Below the pieces are notes generated by a model. The model was given only the letters and a program-made list of their open reading frames with translations. It ran no database searches and was not told where the DNA came from. From Nostoc sp. ATCC 43529 (GTDB taxonomy: Bacteria > Cyanobacteriota > Cyanobacteriia > Cyanobacteriales > Nostocaceae), in NCBI GenBank assembly GCA_003326205.1, contig LWTK01000036.1:310001-374000 (forward strand): 64,000 bases of DNA. The letters run 5' to 3'. This document shows, piece after piece, positions 28,808 through 38,656 of this stretch. Every line of letters starts with the position of its first letter. Positions within the stretch are counted from its first letter, which is position 1. The translations under genes were made by a program, and so were the position numbers.

Positions 28808-29773
28808 ATGGCTCATTCTAAAAATATTGGAGTCTATTTTTCAGCGAATGACGCAGTTTATGAATGGACGATCGCTTTTCTCAATAGCTTCAGAACCTTC
28901 AACCCAGATTTACGCCTGATTCTGATTCCTTTTAACGAGCAGTGCGATCGCCTATTAAAATTAAGCGATACTTATAAATTTGAAGTATATACTGATTCAT
29001 CTTTTTCGCGACTGGAAGCGATCGGTCAAGCATTTGAGCTAGGCTATACCCCTACTGGCCCCTATTGGTTCAGACGCTACGCAGCTTTTTGGGGGCCACT
29101 AGATTATTTTATGTACTTAGATGCTCGGCAAATTGTATTAGCAGATATTAAACCATTTATCGAAGCACTAGAAACTTTTGGTTTTGATTTTCTACATTAT
29201 GACTGTGCGATCGACCAAGTTTACGAACAAGGTACATTTCGCCAAGAACTATTAAAACAAAGACGAGGACGTGGATTTAACTCTGGTCGTTGGGCTTCGC
29301 GAAAAGGGCTATTTTCAATAGAAGAATTTGAGCAACTAGCAGAGAACGCATTGAAAATACGTAACCAACTTAATCCCCGAAATACAGATCAAGCTTTTAT
29401 TAACTATTGCTGCGATATGAAACCTGTATGCTACGGCCATTTTGCAGAAGTAATCGGAGGTATCTGTCAGAACGGTTGGGCACGTCAATCAGGTAAAATT
29501 TTTGAGAACAGTGGAAAATACTTTCTGTGGAATTATGGCAGTTTAGACCACAAAAAACAAGTTGTTATCCTACATTGGGCAGGATATCAACTTAATTCTT
29601 TGATGCCTAATATAAAATTATTTGATAAATTTTATCTCAAAGGACAACCTATTTTCAAATCTTGCATATTTTATTTATACACAATTTTAGATTATTTATG
29701 GAGAAATCCTTTGGAAACTTTGCGACAAAATCGTTTTATCAATAGTATATATCATCTTTTGAGAAAAAAATAA
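28808..29773 (+). CDS. Putative GT-A-fold glycosyltransferase, divergent
   Basis: A 321-residue protein without a family I can name. NIGVYFSANDAVYEWTIAFL at the start, DYFMYLDARQIVLADIKPFI near residue 100 and FNSGRWASRKG near 157 follow the order of family 8-type GT-A enzymes (metal motif, then FNSG). However, the DxD position reads DAR, so metal binding may differ. ATG at 28808 is chosen; TTG at 28799 in the same frame would overlap the previous stop codon. Its place among glycosyltransferases supports the role. Confidence 0.62.
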   Translation: MAHSKNIGVYFSANDAVYEWTIAFLNSFRTFNPDLRLILIPFNEQCDRLLKLSDTYKFEVYTDSSFSRLEAIGQAFELGYTPTGPYWFRRYAAFWGPLDYFMYLDARQIVLADIKPFIEALETFGFDFLHYDCAIDQVYEQGTFRQELLKQRRGRGFNSGRWASRKGLFSIEEFEQLAENALKIRNQLNPRNTDQAFINYCCDMKPVCYGHFAEVIGGICQNGWARQSGKIFENSGKYFLWNYGSLDHKKQVVILHWAGYQLNSLMPNIKLFDKFYLKGQPIFKSCIFYLYTILDYLWRNPLETLRQNRFINSIYHLLRKK

Positions 29774-29832
29774 TTTAATTCCATTGCCTGATTTCAACGA
29801 CAATTATTTATTGAAGCCGACTTATTTATACT

Positions 29833-30615
29833 ATGGAATCGCCAATTCTCACTTTTATTGTTCCATTAAAGAGTCCAAAAGTTAGTAAAGACTGGTCTCT
29901 TGTCTCTCGCCTTTGTTCACGAACATTAAATAGCATTCTTCGACAAACTTGTCCTGACTTCAAAATAATTTTAGTCTGCAACGAACCACCAGAAAATTAT
30001 CCTCAAGATTCGAGAATAGAAATAGTAACTGATTCTTTCCCCATTCCCCAAAATACTGGGGAAGTATATCTTGATATAAAACTTAAAGTTAAACGAGGTA
30101 TGGTTGCCTGCAAAGGTTTTGGTGAAGGATATGTTATGCGGATGGATGCAGACGATTTCATCCATCAAGAACTTGTCAGTTTTGTAAAAAATAATTATGG
30201 CTCCAATGGATGGTATTTTCCAAAAGGGTTTGTGTATCAAGAAGGCATGAAATGGATATATCTACGCAACGACTTTTATTGTTGGTCAGCTACCTCAAAT
30301 ATTGTATGGCTAACTGAAAAAGATTTACCCAAGTCTATGGAAACTCCAGATAATGAGTTTTTTGTAGATTTCTGGGAGCATTTAAAAATGAAGAAAGTTT
30401 GCGAACAATTAGGCAAGCCATTACAGGCTATGCCATTTAGAGCAGCTGCTTACACTATTGGGCATTCTGAAAGTATTATGCTTCACTCACTTGCTAACTG
30501 GCGTTCTCTCAAGAAATTAATTTGGCAGACAGTTAGTGCTAGACCGTTAACAGCACAGCATATTGATAATTTTGGATTTGAATATTTTCCAGAAATCATA
30601 GCGAATGCTCATTAA
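29833..30615 (+). CDS. Putative family 2-like glycosyltransferase
   Basis: A 260-residue protein with a GT-A beginning (ILTFIVPLKSPKVSKDWSLV), LVCNEPPENYP near residue 47 and a clear DxD in GYVMRMDADDFIHQELVSFV near residue 100. The overall pattern resembles putative rhamnosyltransferases of polysaccharide clusters. The C-terminal half after residue 150 has no motif I recognise. Donor and acceptor are unknown. Confidence 0.7.
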   Translation: MESPILTFIVPLKSPKVSKDWSLVSRLCSRTLNSILRQTCPDFKIILVCNEPPENYPQDSRIEIVTDSFPIPQNTGEVYLDIKLKVKRGMVACKGFGEGYVMRMDADDFIHQELVSFVKNNYGSNGWYFPKGFVYQEGMKWIYLRNDFYCWSATSNIVWLTEKDLPKSMETPDNEFFVDFWEHLKMKKVCEQLGKPLQAMPFRAAAYTIGHSESIMLHSLANWRSLKKLIWQTVSARPLTAQHIDNFGFEYFPEIIANAH

Positions 30616-30681
30616 ATTGTGGTACAGAGATACATGATGCTGTTTATCTAAAAAGTTAAAATAATCAAAGGAATATTAGAT

Positions 30682-31461
30682 ATGTTAATTAATTTAGCTT
30701 ATATTCAAATCCTGACATTTTTACGTTTAATATACTTCTACAAATTCGCTGGGCTAAGTATTTTTATCAAATTATTTGGCAATAAGGGTTTAGCAGAAAT
30801 TAAAATCCCTGGTAATAAACAAAAGTTTTATCTCCGCAAAGGAACGTCAGATATTGCTGTCTTCACATCAATTTATGCTTTTAATGAATTTAAGTCGGAT
30901 TTTTCTGTTTCTGAAAAAGGTGTAATTCTTGATTGTGGCGCTAATATCGGAATTTCAACAGCCTACTTTGCCGAAAAATATCCTCATGCCTTAATTATTG
31001 CATTGGAACCTTCTTTGGCAAGCTTTGAACTTTTAAAGAAAAATACTCAATCTTACAAAAATGTTATTTGTTTACAAGCAGCTGTTTGGAACGAAAACTG
31101 TGAGTTATTTTTACAAAATCCTCAAGATGAAGATTGGGCTTTAAGGTTTGGTGAAAGCAAAAATAGTAGTGGCGATTTAGTCAAAGCTATATCAATTAAA
31201 GAATTAATGCGCCAATATAACATCAACAAAATAGATGTTATGAAAATCGATATAGAAGGTTCTGAAAAAGATTTATTTTCTTTAAATTTCCAGGATTGGA
31301 TTTATTCAGTCAATACATATTTAATAGAGTTTCATGATGCAGTATTACCAGGATGTAGTAGTGCATTCTACCGAGCGTTGGGCGGTGTTGACTTTGTGCA
31401 ATCCATACTTGGAGAAAAGGTTGTAGTTCAATTATCGCCTTCAGCCGTCAGTTCTCAATGA
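30682..31461 (+). CDS. FkbM-family methyltransferase
   Basis: SAM-dependent methyltransferase of 259 residues. Motif I is VILDCGANIGISTAYFAEKY near residue 86, LIIALEPSLASFELL follows, and VMKIDIEGSEKDLF near residue 187 is the FkbM hallmark. The family O-methylates sugars and polyketides; here a sugar hydroxyl is the likely target. Start ATG at 30682 is preceded by AAGGA. It is the second methyltransferase of the cluster. Confidence 0.9.
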   Translation: MLINLAYIQILTFLRLIYFYKFAGLSIFIKLFGNKGLAEIKIPGNKQKFYLRKGTSDIAVFTSIYAFNEFKSDFSVSEKGVILDCGANIGISTAYFAEKYPHALIIALEPSLASFELLKKNTQSYKNVICLQAAVWNENCELFLQNPQDEDWALRFGESKNSSGDLVKAISIKELMRQYNINKIDVMKIDIEGSEKDLFSLNFQDWIYSVNTYLIEFHDAVLPGCSSAFYRALGGVDFVQSILGEKVVVQLSPSAVSSQ

Positions 31462-31578
31462 GCTTGTCAGATAATTTTAGATTTTGGATTGAACCCACGG
31501 CTAGATACCGAGGGTTTATTCCATCAAGGCATCATTGCCTAGTTAGCTAAACTTTTATACTGTAATTTTAATTTATTT

Positions 31579-32706
31579 GTGAAGTTAGTTTCTTACATTC
31601 ATCCCATTCGCACATACTTACCTTGTACGGGAGTAGGGCGGCATATAAATCAAATTTTGCTTGGACTTGCAGAGCAAAGTGGTGTTGAGTTAAATCTACT
31701 TTTCTCACAACAGTGGTTGGAGGCTGACGGCAAGCTTAACCCACGTTGTCCCTTACGGGAACTACCTAAAAGTACTTTTCCTGGGCTAGAAAACCCCACT
31801 GAACGGACATGGAAACTATTCGGCTATCCTTGCATGGATAAATATTTGCCAGAGCAGACAGACTGGCTTTATGCGCCAATGGAAACTTACATTCCAGTAT
31901 CCAAGTGTCCGGTTGCTGTTACAATTCATGACGTACAAGCATTTGAAATAAATTTGCCTTGGTCGCATACTTGGCAGCATCAATGGTTTCGCTATAAGTG
32001 GGGGCGTTGGGTGCGTCGTGCATTATCTGAATGTCGGGTGGTTTTTACTGTCTCGGAATTTTCTAAGCAACGGATGGTGGAATTATTAGGAGCCGATCCG
32101 CAAAAGATTGTAGTAGTTGGAAATGGCGTTGAGCAGTCTTTTTTTGATATTGCATCAGTTAATTCTTTAGATTTCAAGCCACCAGTGGAGGCACCTTACA
32201 CTTTGGTTATTGGTGGTTTGCGTCAAAAAAAAGGAGGCGATTATGTTCTTGCTGTTGCAAAAACTCTCCTTGAGCGCAAAAGTAATTTAAAGATTATTGT
32301 CGCTGGTGAATTAGAAACTGATTACATTGAAGCAGCTAAAGCTCATTCTAATATCAGCTTGTTGGGCATGGTTTCCGATGAAGATCTACCGAGATTATTA
32401 CGCCAAGCATCATCACTTTTGTTTCTTTCTCTTTATGAGGGCTTTGGGATGCCGGCGCTAGAAGCGATGGCTGTAGGGACTCCAGTAATTGTTTCTAATA
32501 GAGCTTCTCTTCCTGAAGTTGTTGGGGATGCTGGGATTGTTGTTAATCCAGAAGAAACTGATGCGATCGCCGAAATACTTATAAACTTAGAAGCAAATCC
32601 TAATGTTGCAGAAGAATATGTTCAACGAGGCCGCAAACATGCAGCAGAACATACTTGGTTACGATGTGTAAACAGAGTAATAACTGCTTTACAGGAATTT
32701 GCTTAA
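31579..32706 (+). CDS. Family 4 glycosyltransferase
   Basis: Retaining GT-B enzyme of 375 residues with a textbook EX7E box in [20 protein letters not shown] near residue 290 and [20 protein letters not shown] in the linker region, as in mannosyltransferase-like family 4 enzymes. The start is GTG at 31579; the sequence after it aligns with a normal N-terminal fold ([20 protein letters not shown]). A 117-base gap with small hairpins separates it from the FkbM gene. Confidence 0.92.
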   Translation: MKLVSYIHPIRTYLPCTGVGRHINQILLGLAEQSGVELNLLFSQQWLEADGKLNPRCPLRELPKSTFPGLENPTERTWKLFGYPCMDKYLPEQTDWLYAPMETYIPVSKCPVAVTIHDVQAFEINLPWSHTWQHQWFRYKWGRWVRRALSECRVVFTVSEFSKQRMVELLGADPQKIVVVGNGVEQSFFDIASVNSLDFKPPVEAPYTLVIGGLRQKKGGDYVLAVAKTLLERKSNLKIIVAGELETDYIEAAKAHSNISLLGMVSDEDLPRLLRQASSLLFLSLYEGFGMPALEAMAVGTPVIVSNRASLPEVVGDAGIVVNPEETDAIAEILINLEANPNVAEEYVQRGRKHAAEHTWLRCVNRVITALQEFA

Positions 32707-32721
32707 CATCAACAAATCCTT

Positions 32722-33837
32722 ATGGCTTTAAAAGTTGTTTTTTGCTGGTCTGATATCTCTGGTTACATGGCAGCTTGTTGGCTAGCTTTGCATCAAACAC
32801 CAGAAATAGATGTATTTGTCATTGCCTTTCAAGCTCGTACTGAAACGGCATTTGCTGATGAATTGATGCAGGGTATTCCTTGCCGACTCTTGGATATCAA
32901 AGAAAGACAAGATGCTAATTTAATCAAAGGTTTGGTGCTTAGAGAATCACCAGATGTGGTTGTTCTTTGCGGTTGGTTGCATAAACCTTATCGTCAGCTG
33001 GCGTTTGCTTGTGAATTATCTAAAACCGGCTTTGTGATGACGATGGATACCCCTTGGTGGGGTACGTGGAAACAACATTTAGCTCCCTGGTTTCTTCGTT
33101 CTTACCTGCGATGTATAGATAGTGTTGTTGTTGCTGGAGAACGTAGTTGGCAATATGCTTCACGTTTAGGAATTGAAAGAGCAAACATAACACATGGAGT
33201 TTATGGTATTGATTATGATGTTTGGTCTCCATTGTGGGAACAACGCCTTCAGTCCCAATGGCCGCGTTCATTTTTATTTGTCGGTCGCTACGTTCCGGTT
33301 AAGGCAATTGATGTCCTTGTAGAAGCTTACCAAATTTACCGTTCCCAAGTATCTAATCCTTGGACTTTGGTATGTTGTGGACAAGGAGAATTGGAATCAC
33401 ATCTTGAGGGAAAACCAGGAATCGAGAATCGAGGATTTTTACAACCATCCGAAATGCAAGCTGTATGGCGATCGGCAGGAGCTTTTATTTTACCCAGTCG
33501 ATTCGATCCTTGGCCGCTGGCTTTAGTTGAAGCTGCTGCGGCTGGTTTACCTATTATTTGTACTGATATCTGTGGTTCTGCGGTTGAGGTAATTCGACCT
33601 TGGTATAATGGCTTAACTGTACCTAAAGAAGACCCAAACGCTTTAGCCAAGGCAATGGTGACTTTACACCAGCACTACTCTGAGTTACCAACTTGGGGAA
33701 AGCGATCGCAACAATTAGCAGCTCCTTACGCCGCCAATATCTGGGCAACTCGTTGGCAGGAATTGTTACAAAATGCACACCACATAAAAACAGTTAAGCA
33801 TAATACAAGTAATCTAGTTACTCAAAATCTGGCATGA
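32722..33837 (+). CDS. Family 4 glycosyltransferase
   Basis: GT-B enzyme of 371 residues. FLFVGRYVPVKAIDVLVEAY near residue 190 starts the donor domain and LPSRFDPWPLALVEAAAAGL near 255 is the EX7E-like box with Asp first. It begins 15 bases after the preceding glycosyltransferase and ends 10 before the polymerase-like gene, so all three are probably one transcript. Sugar specificity is not visible. Confidence 0.9.
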   Translation: MALKVVFCWSDISGYMAACWLALHQTPEIDVFVIAFQARTETAFADELMQGIPCRLLDIKERQDANLIKGLVLRESPDVVVLCGWLHKPYRQLAFACELSKTGFVMTMDTPWWGTWKQHLAPWFLRSYLRCIDSVVVAGERSWQYASRLGIERANITHGVYGIDYDVWSPLWEQRLQSQWPRSFLFVGRYVPVKAIDVLVEAYQIYRSQVSNPWTLVCCGQGELESHLEGKPGIENRGFLQPSEMQAVWRSAGAFILPSRFDPWPLALVEAAAAGLPIICTDICGSAVEVIRPWYNGLTVPKEDPNALAKAMVTLHQHYSELPTWGKRSQQLAAPYAANIWATRWQELLQNAHHIKTVKHNTSNLVTQNLA

Positions 33838-33847
33838 ATTTTCCCGC

Positions 33848-35188
33848 ATGAATTCAGATCCTATTAGCAAACTTATTAGTCTCATCTTTAGCCCTTATGG
33901 GATATTCGGTATTGTCATCGCTGTTTTCATATTGGAAAAAGCTAGACAATCCCGGCGTTTAGCTTGGCTATTATTTACTTTTTGCTGTTATGCAACTTCC
34001 TTGGGAAAATTCCAGGATCAGTGGATAACCGAACCACCAGCCTTAGTTTTTCCTTTGCAACAGATACGCGATATGGGTCGCCCTCTGACGATAGTTCTCC
34101 TGAGTTTACTGATTGTACTGGGAATGCAAACACGGAATGGATGGCGGCGGATAATTATTCCACAGCCAGTTTATTATCTGTTCGCATTTCAGGTGGCAGT
34201 TTTTTTTAAGATTTTAGTTTATGGTGATATAAATTTTGCTCTACTTGCCCTAATTACATTTGGGGCAATTGTGCTGATGTTTAAGTTAGGCCCTTCCCGC
34301 TGGTTGCAGGATGAATACAATTTCCGCTTGGGTGTTTGGTCGCTGGCAATGGTTGGTGTAATCTTTGCGATCGCCTGCGCTTATCAAGGAAGATTTGATA
34401 TGTATGCAATGACATTTGTGCAAGGAAGATTCCTGGGAACTACAGGCAGTTCGCAACATGCAGCTGCTTTGTTAGCAGGCACTATTCCCTGCTTCATGTT
34501 TCTCATTGAAAGTCACCAAAAATGGGACTGGATAAAAGGTTTTTGGATAGCTATTTTACTTCTGGTTGCATATTTTTTATTTCTCACAGCTTCTCGCACT
34601 GGCGCACTTATGGGAATTAGCTCGATTTTATTTTTCTATCGAAATCGAACTGGTTCTTTACTACGCTTAGGCTTGTTTCTTGGTGTTTTATTAGGTGTTA
34701 TCTTTTTCTTCGTTAGCCCAGATATGGTTACCAAAAGCACACCAGCAAGCAATAGGTTCCTTTCAGGTGGAAACACGCGTGAAGGAGCTTGGTCTGGGAT
34801 GTTAGAAGGCTTCATGAACAACATAGTTTTTGGTTCTCCCTTGCAAGGAGGACGTTTAGTTTTTGGAGAAAATTCTTGGCTAGCGGCTGGAGACACTACA
34901 GGATTAATCGGATTTATACCTATAGTAATGATGGGGCTAGGGTGTTTAAGGATGATGTTTGAACTTCATAAATTAAGTAGTACAAAACCTACTTATTTTT
35001 TGCATGGTAGTACTGTAATTGCCGGTTTGGCAGGTCTTTTGGTAGGAAGCTTTTCCGAAGCTATTCTTTTAGGTAATTTATCTTTTCCTGTCTTTTCACT
35101 ACTAATGTATTTATCCCTGGGAAAATATTTACTCGATCTTGATCGCATCCAGAAAAAATACTTTTCGTTACAGACAGTTGCAAATTAA
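33848..35188 (+). CDS. O-antigen polymerase/ligase-like membrane protein (Wzy/WaaL superfamily)
   Basis: A 446-residue protein with about ten to twelve hydrophobic spans and the Wzy_C-type segment FLFLTASRTGALMGISSIL, whose SRTG is the usual conserved turn. A large periplasmic loop (about residues 295-345) follows, where ligases and polymerases keep catalytic arginine or histidine residues. It should polymerise lipid-linked repeat units or attach chains to an acceptor in the periplasm. Presence of a Wzy-like protein beside a Wzm/Wzt exporter is unusual for a single pathway. No Wzx flippase was found in the window. Confidence 0.83.
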   Translation: MNSDPISKLISLIFSPYGIFGIVIAVFILEKARQSRRLAWLLFTFCCYATSLGKFQDQWITEPPALVFPLQQIRDMGRPLTIVLLSLLIVLGMQTRNGWRRIIIPQPVYYLFAFQVAVFFKILVYGDINFALLALITFGAIVLMFKLGPSRWLQDEYNFRLGVWSLAMVGVIFAIACAYQGRFDMYAMTFVQGRFLGTTGSSQHAAALLAGTIPCFMFLIESHQKWDWIKGFWIAILLLVAYFLFLTASRTGALMGISSILFFYRNRTGSLLRLGLFLGVLLGVIFFFVSPDMVTKSTPASNRFLSGGNTREGAWSGMLEGFMNNIVFGSPLQGGRLVFGENSWLAAGDTTGLIGFIPIVMMGLGCLRMMFELHKLSSTKPTYFLHGSTVIAGLAGLLVGSFSEAILLGNLSFPVFSLLMYLSLGKYLLDLDRIQKKYFSLQTVAN

Positions 35189-35230
35189 TATTTACTAAAT
35201 TTAATTTATTTGTATAATTACTTCGTAAGA

Positions 35231-35352
35231 ATCCAGAATTCAGAATTGAGAATACTTTGAAACCTAAGCTTAATAATTTGTATAAAATTAACAAGCTATG
35301 AAAACTTTGTTTTTCCAATCATTCTGAATTCTGAGTCCTGACTCCTGAATTC
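35231..35352. repeat. Short-repeat region with inverted GAATTC-containing blocks
   Basis: CCAGAATTCAGAATTGAGAA near 35233 and TTCTGAATTCTGAGTCCTGA near 35322 are approximately inverted copies, with heptamer-like TCCTGAC units in the right block. This is typical dispersed repeat DNA of the genome, non-coding. Confidence 0.55.
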
Positions 35353-35384
35353 TTACATTACTTCTAACTTGAGATTTATTTTTA

Positions 35385-36578
35385 ATGAAAGTTCTTCACA
35401 TTATTCCTTCGATCGCAAAAGTTCGTGGTGGTACGAGCCAAGCTGTTTTAGATATGGTTAAGGCATTGCAAATAACTAATGTGAATGCCGAAATTGCCAC
35501 TACTAATGATGATGGTGATAAATTACTGGACGTTCCCCTGGGCAAGCGTATTAGCTATAATCATGTTCCAGTTTGGTTTTTTGACCGCTTTTCACCTAAT
35601 ATCAAAGCCATCAGAGAATATGCGTTTGCAGGTGAATTGACAAAATGGCTTTGGCAAAATATTTCTCAGTATGAGCTTGTACATATCCACGCTCTTTTCT
35701 CTTATCCATCAACGATGACCATGGCCATAGCCCGTTGGAAAAATATTCCCTACATAGTCACTCCACATGGTTTACTATGTGAGTGGTCTTTACAACAAAG
35801 TACGCACAGAAAACAAACCTACCTTAAAGTTATAGAAAAAGCAAATCTTAACGGTAGTCAAATGCTCCACTTTACCTCCGAGAAGGAACAGCAAGAAGTG
35901 TCTTTACTTGGATTGCACAAACCTAATTTTGTGTTACCTCTGGGAATATCTTTGCCAAACAAAATTACTGATGCTCGTCAGCGTTTGCGGCAACAGTTTA
36001 ACATTCCCAGAGACGAACCTGTAATTTTATTTTTGTCTCGACTGCATTCTAAAAAAGGTTTAGAGTATCTAATTCCGGCTCTGGGCAAACTGATTCACCA
36101 TCGGTTTACTTTTATACTTGCAGGTAATGGGACTCCAGATTACGAAGCACAAATAGAATCTTTGCTTGTCTCTCATGGATTGCGCGATCGCACTTTTGTT
36201 GTGGGATTTGTCGAAGGCCAGACCAAAGATATATTGATGCAAGGTTCCGACCTTTTTGTGCTAACTTCTCATTCCGAAAACTTTGCTGTCTCAGTTTTAG
36301 AATCATTAGCTGTCGGTGTTCCTGTTCTTGTGACTCCTGGCGTGGCTCTAGCTTCTGTTGTCAAACAAAACCAACTAGGTTACGTTCCTGACTTGGATGT
36401 AACAGCGATCGCTCAAGCTTTAGAAGATTATTTAAATAATACTCAAATTGCTCAAAATATGGGCGAACAAGCTCGTAAACTTATATCTGAAAAATACACT
36501 TTGGAAAAAACAGCCTTGCAAATGCAACAGATTTATCAAAGTATTCTTCAAAAAGAATTTCTGCCTACTTCTGTGTAA
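35385..36578 (+). CDS. Family 4 glycosyltransferase
   Basis: GT-B enzyme of 397 residues. The N-terminus MKVLHIIPSIAKVRGGTSQA matches the acceptor-domain glycine loop, VILFLSRLHSKKGLEYLIPA near residue 218 opens the donor domain, and TSHSENFAVSVLESLAVGVP near 290 is a full EX7E box. This is the group found in many cyanobacterial exopolysaccharide clusters. It stands after a 196-base repeat-containing gap. Confidence 0.92.
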   Translation: MKVLHIIPSIAKVRGGTSQAVLDMVKALQITNVNAEIATTNDDGDKLLDVPLGKRISYNHVPVWFFDRFSPNIKAIREYAFAGELTKWLWQNISQYELVHIHALFSYPSTMTMAIARWKNIPYIVTPHGLLCEWSLQQSTHRKQTYLKVIEKANLNGSQMLHFTSEKEQQEVSLLGLHKPNFVLPLGISLPNKITDARQRLRQQFNIPRDEPVILFLSRLHSKKGLEYLIPALGKLIHHRFTFILAGNGTPDYEAQIESLLVSHGLRDRTFVVGFVEGQTKDILMQGSDLFVLTSHSENFAVSVLESLAVGVPVLVTPGVALASVVKQNQLGYVPDLDVTAIAQALEDYLNNTQIAQNMGEQARKLISEKYTLEKTALQMQQIYQSILQKEFLPTSV

Positions 36579-36716
36579 AAAGTCTTGAATAATCTTTATT
36601 TACATGCAAGTTACAGCAGATTGCAAGTAAATAAAGTACACATTTTCAGAGCAAAGCTATATACTAAAAGATTTTTAACTCTGTTCCCTCATGTATTTGT
36701 ATTTATTTTTATATTT

Positions 36717-37493
36717 ATGCTAAATAAAATTACTCCATTAATTCTAACCTATAATGAAGCACCCAATATTCAGCGAACGCTAGAAAAACTAACTTGGGCA
36801 AATCAGATTGTTATTGTTGATAGCTATAGTTCTGATGAAACTCTAGAAATAATTGCATATTACCCTCAAGTTAAATTATTTCAAAGAAAATTTGATACTC
36901 ACGCTACACAATGGAATTACGGTTTATCTCAAATTAACTCCGAGTGGGTATTATCTCTAGACGCAGATTATATTGTTTCAGAAAAACTGACTGAGGAAAT
37001 TAACCAACTACCTGAAGATTCAACCATAGATAGTTATTTTATCAGATTTAAATATTGTGTTTTCGGTAAACCTCTAAGGGGTACTATACTTCCTCCTCGA
37101 CAGGCTCTTTTTAGAAAAGATAAATCTATTTACATTGATGATGGTCATACCCAACTCTTAGAAGTTAACGGTAAATCAGCAATGTTATCTGGCTATCTTT
37201 ACCACGACGATCGCAAACCTCTGAGTCGTTGGTTATGGGCACAGGATCGTTATATGGTGATTGAAGTCAAGAAGCTATTGGATACACCAACAAGCGAACT
37301 CAGTTGGGGCGATCGCATCCGCAAACAAAAAGTTCTTGCTCCTTTCATTATCCTTTTCTACTGCCTGATTTTAAAAGGTGGCATTCTTGATGGCTGGCAC
37401 GGTTGGTACTATGCATTTGAGCGTGTATTAGCAGAAATTCTTCTAGCGATTCGTTTAATTGAAGCCGAGCAATTAGAAGGAAAAGGATTGTGA
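36717..37493 (+). CDS. Family 2 glycosyltransferase (WaaE/KdtX-like)
   Basis: GT-A enzyme of 258 residues when started at ATG 36717. KITPLILTYNEAPNIQRTLE is the normal beginning of this group, so the extra 44 residues of the longer frame (from 36585), rich in F, I and V, are probably not translated. IVIVDSYSSDETLEI and WVLSLDADYIVSEKL (DxD) follow. The C-terminal LSRWLWAQDRYMVIEVKKLL with a hydrophobic segment matches the WaaE/KdtX-type beta-glucosyltransferases. It overlaps the DUF218 gene by four bases. Confidence 0.87.
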   Translation: MLNKITPLILTYNEAPNIQRTLEKLTWANQIVIVDSYSSDETLEIIAYYPQVKLFQRKFDTHATQWNYGLSQINSEWVLSLDADYIVSEKLTEEINQLPEDSTIDSYFIRFKYCVFGKPLRGTILPPRQALFRKDKSIYIDDGHTQLLEVNGKSAMLSGYLYHDDRKPLSRWLWAQDRYMVIEVKKLLDTPTSELSWGDRIRKQKVLAPFIILFYCLILKGGILDGWHGWYYAFERVLAEILLAIRLIEAEQLEGKGL

Positions 37494-38089
37494 GAAGGTT
37501 TCCTTGGCTAAGCAGAAAATATTTGATTTTAGCTTTAGCAAGTTATTTTGTATGCCTGCTGCTCATCGTTCCCGTGCGCTTGGCCATAGCCTACTATCAA
37601 GCTCCCAGACCCCAAGCTATCCTCACTCTTGGCGCTTGGACAGATCGCGAACAGGCAGCCGCAGAAATAGCTCGTTGGTATCCTTCTTTGGAAGTTTGGG
37701 TTTCCTCTGGTACTCCCCCTGAAATAGCACGACCGATTTTTGAAGCTGCTGGCATTTCAGACAGTCGTCTTCACTTGGATTATCGGGCTGTTGATACCGT
37801 TACAAACTTTACTACAATTGTCCGGGAGTTTGAGGATAAAGATATACAACATATTTATTTAATCACTTCAGATTTTCACATGCCGAGAGCTAAAGCGATC
37901 GCCACCATGATTCTTGGTATCAAGGGTATCGCCTTTACTCCAATTTCTGTACCATCAGATCCAGATCAATCAAAAAAAGCAAAAAAAGAAACTATTTCTC
38001 CTATTATTCGCGATCTAGGACGCTCCCTACTATGGATTGTCACAGGTCGTACAGGAACCAGCCTTCAGTCTATTATTGATTTACCCTAG
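37490..38089 (+). CDS. DUF218 (YdcF/ElyC-like) membrane-anchored protein
   Basis: A 199-residue protein with an N-terminal membrane anchor (about 9-29, LILALASYFVCLLLIVPVRL) and a DUF218 domain: AILTLGAWTDREQAAAEIA, WVSSGTPPEIA, AVDTVTNFTTIVREF and YLITSDFHMPRAKAIA. The family includes ElyC, linked to envelope polysaccharide metabolism in Enterobacteria. The start is GTG at 37490 in the overlap GTGA with the preceding stop. It is commonly found at ends of cyanobacterial polysaccharide operons; its reaction is unknown. Confidence 0.87.
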   Translation: MRRFPWLSRKYLILALASYFVCLLLIVPVRLAIAYYQAPRPQAILTLGAWTDREQAAAEIARWYPSLEVWVSSGTPPEIARPIFEAAGISDSRLHLDYRAVDTVTNFTTIVREFEDKDIQHIYLITSDFHMPRAKAIATMILGIKGIAFTPISVPSDPDQSKKAKKETISPIIRDLGRSLLWIVTGRTGTSLQSIIDLP

Positions 38090-38090
38090 T

Positions 38091-38630
38091 ATGCGTCTAG
38101 ATTGTTACACAGTCGGTGATTATATTCCTGGCGCACCTTATTGGAAGCAACTTCTGTGGTACTTTTTCGGTTCACCGTTAGTACAAAGTCGCTTGCTTCC
38201 CATGTCAGGCTTAAAAGTTTTGCTACTTCGTACTTTTGGAGCGAAAATCGGTCAAGGTGTTCGTATCAAGCCAGGAGTTTGCATCAAATTCCCTTGGCGA
38301 TTGATAGTTAGCGATTATGTATGGATTGGTGAAGATGCTTGGATTGATAACCTTGCTCTAGTCACCATTGAAAGTCATGTATGTCTATCTCAAGGCGTTT
38401 ATCTGTGTACTGGTAATCACAATTGGAGCCATCCTGATTTTCAACTGATTACTGCACCTATATATATTCAAGAAAGTAGTTGGATTGCAGCCAAGGCAGT
38501 AATTGGGCCGGGAGTTACTGTTGGTCGGGGAGCAGTGCTTACCTTAGGGGGAGTAGCTAGTAGTTCACTAGAGCCGATGACAATTTATGCAGGTAATCCA
38601 GCTCAAGCCATAAAGCAACGGAAATTGTAG
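38091..38630 (+). CDS. Hexapeptide acyltransferase (WcaF-like colanic acid acetyltransferase)
   Basis: A 179-residue acetyltransferase. ATG 38091 lies one base after the DUF218 stop codon and gives the natural start MRLDCYTVGDYIPGAPYWKQ; the longer frame from 38037 is rejected. Hexapeptide repeats include FGAKIGQGVRIKPGVCIKFP and SWIAAKAVIGPGVTVGRGAV, with the catalytic-region GNHNWSHPDF and the end motif IYAGNPAQAIKQR. WcaF-type enzymes acetylate fucose or related sugars. It is the last gene of the polysaccharide region and is followed by a strong hairpin. Confidence 0.9.
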   Translation: MRLDCYTVGDYIPGAPYWKQLLWYFFGSPLVQSRLLPMSGLKVLLLRTFGAKIGQGVRIKPGVCIKFPWRLIVSDYVWIGEDAWIDNLALVTIESHVCLSQGVYLCTGNHNWSHPDFQLITAPIYIQESSWIAAKAVIGPGVTVGRGAVLTLGGVASSSLEPMTIYAGNPAQAIKQRKL

Positions 38631-38656
38631 GTAGAGACTGTTGTAGATTCATATAC

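Noticed and set aside
36585..36716. Longer start for the WaaE-like glycosyltransferase
   Set aside because: The added segment is AT-rich and unrelated to the family; the conserved N-terminus begins just after ATG 36717.
38037..38090. Longer start for the final WcaF-like acyltransferase
   Set aside because: It lies within the DUF218 coding sequence; ATG 38091 directly follows that gene's stop codon.
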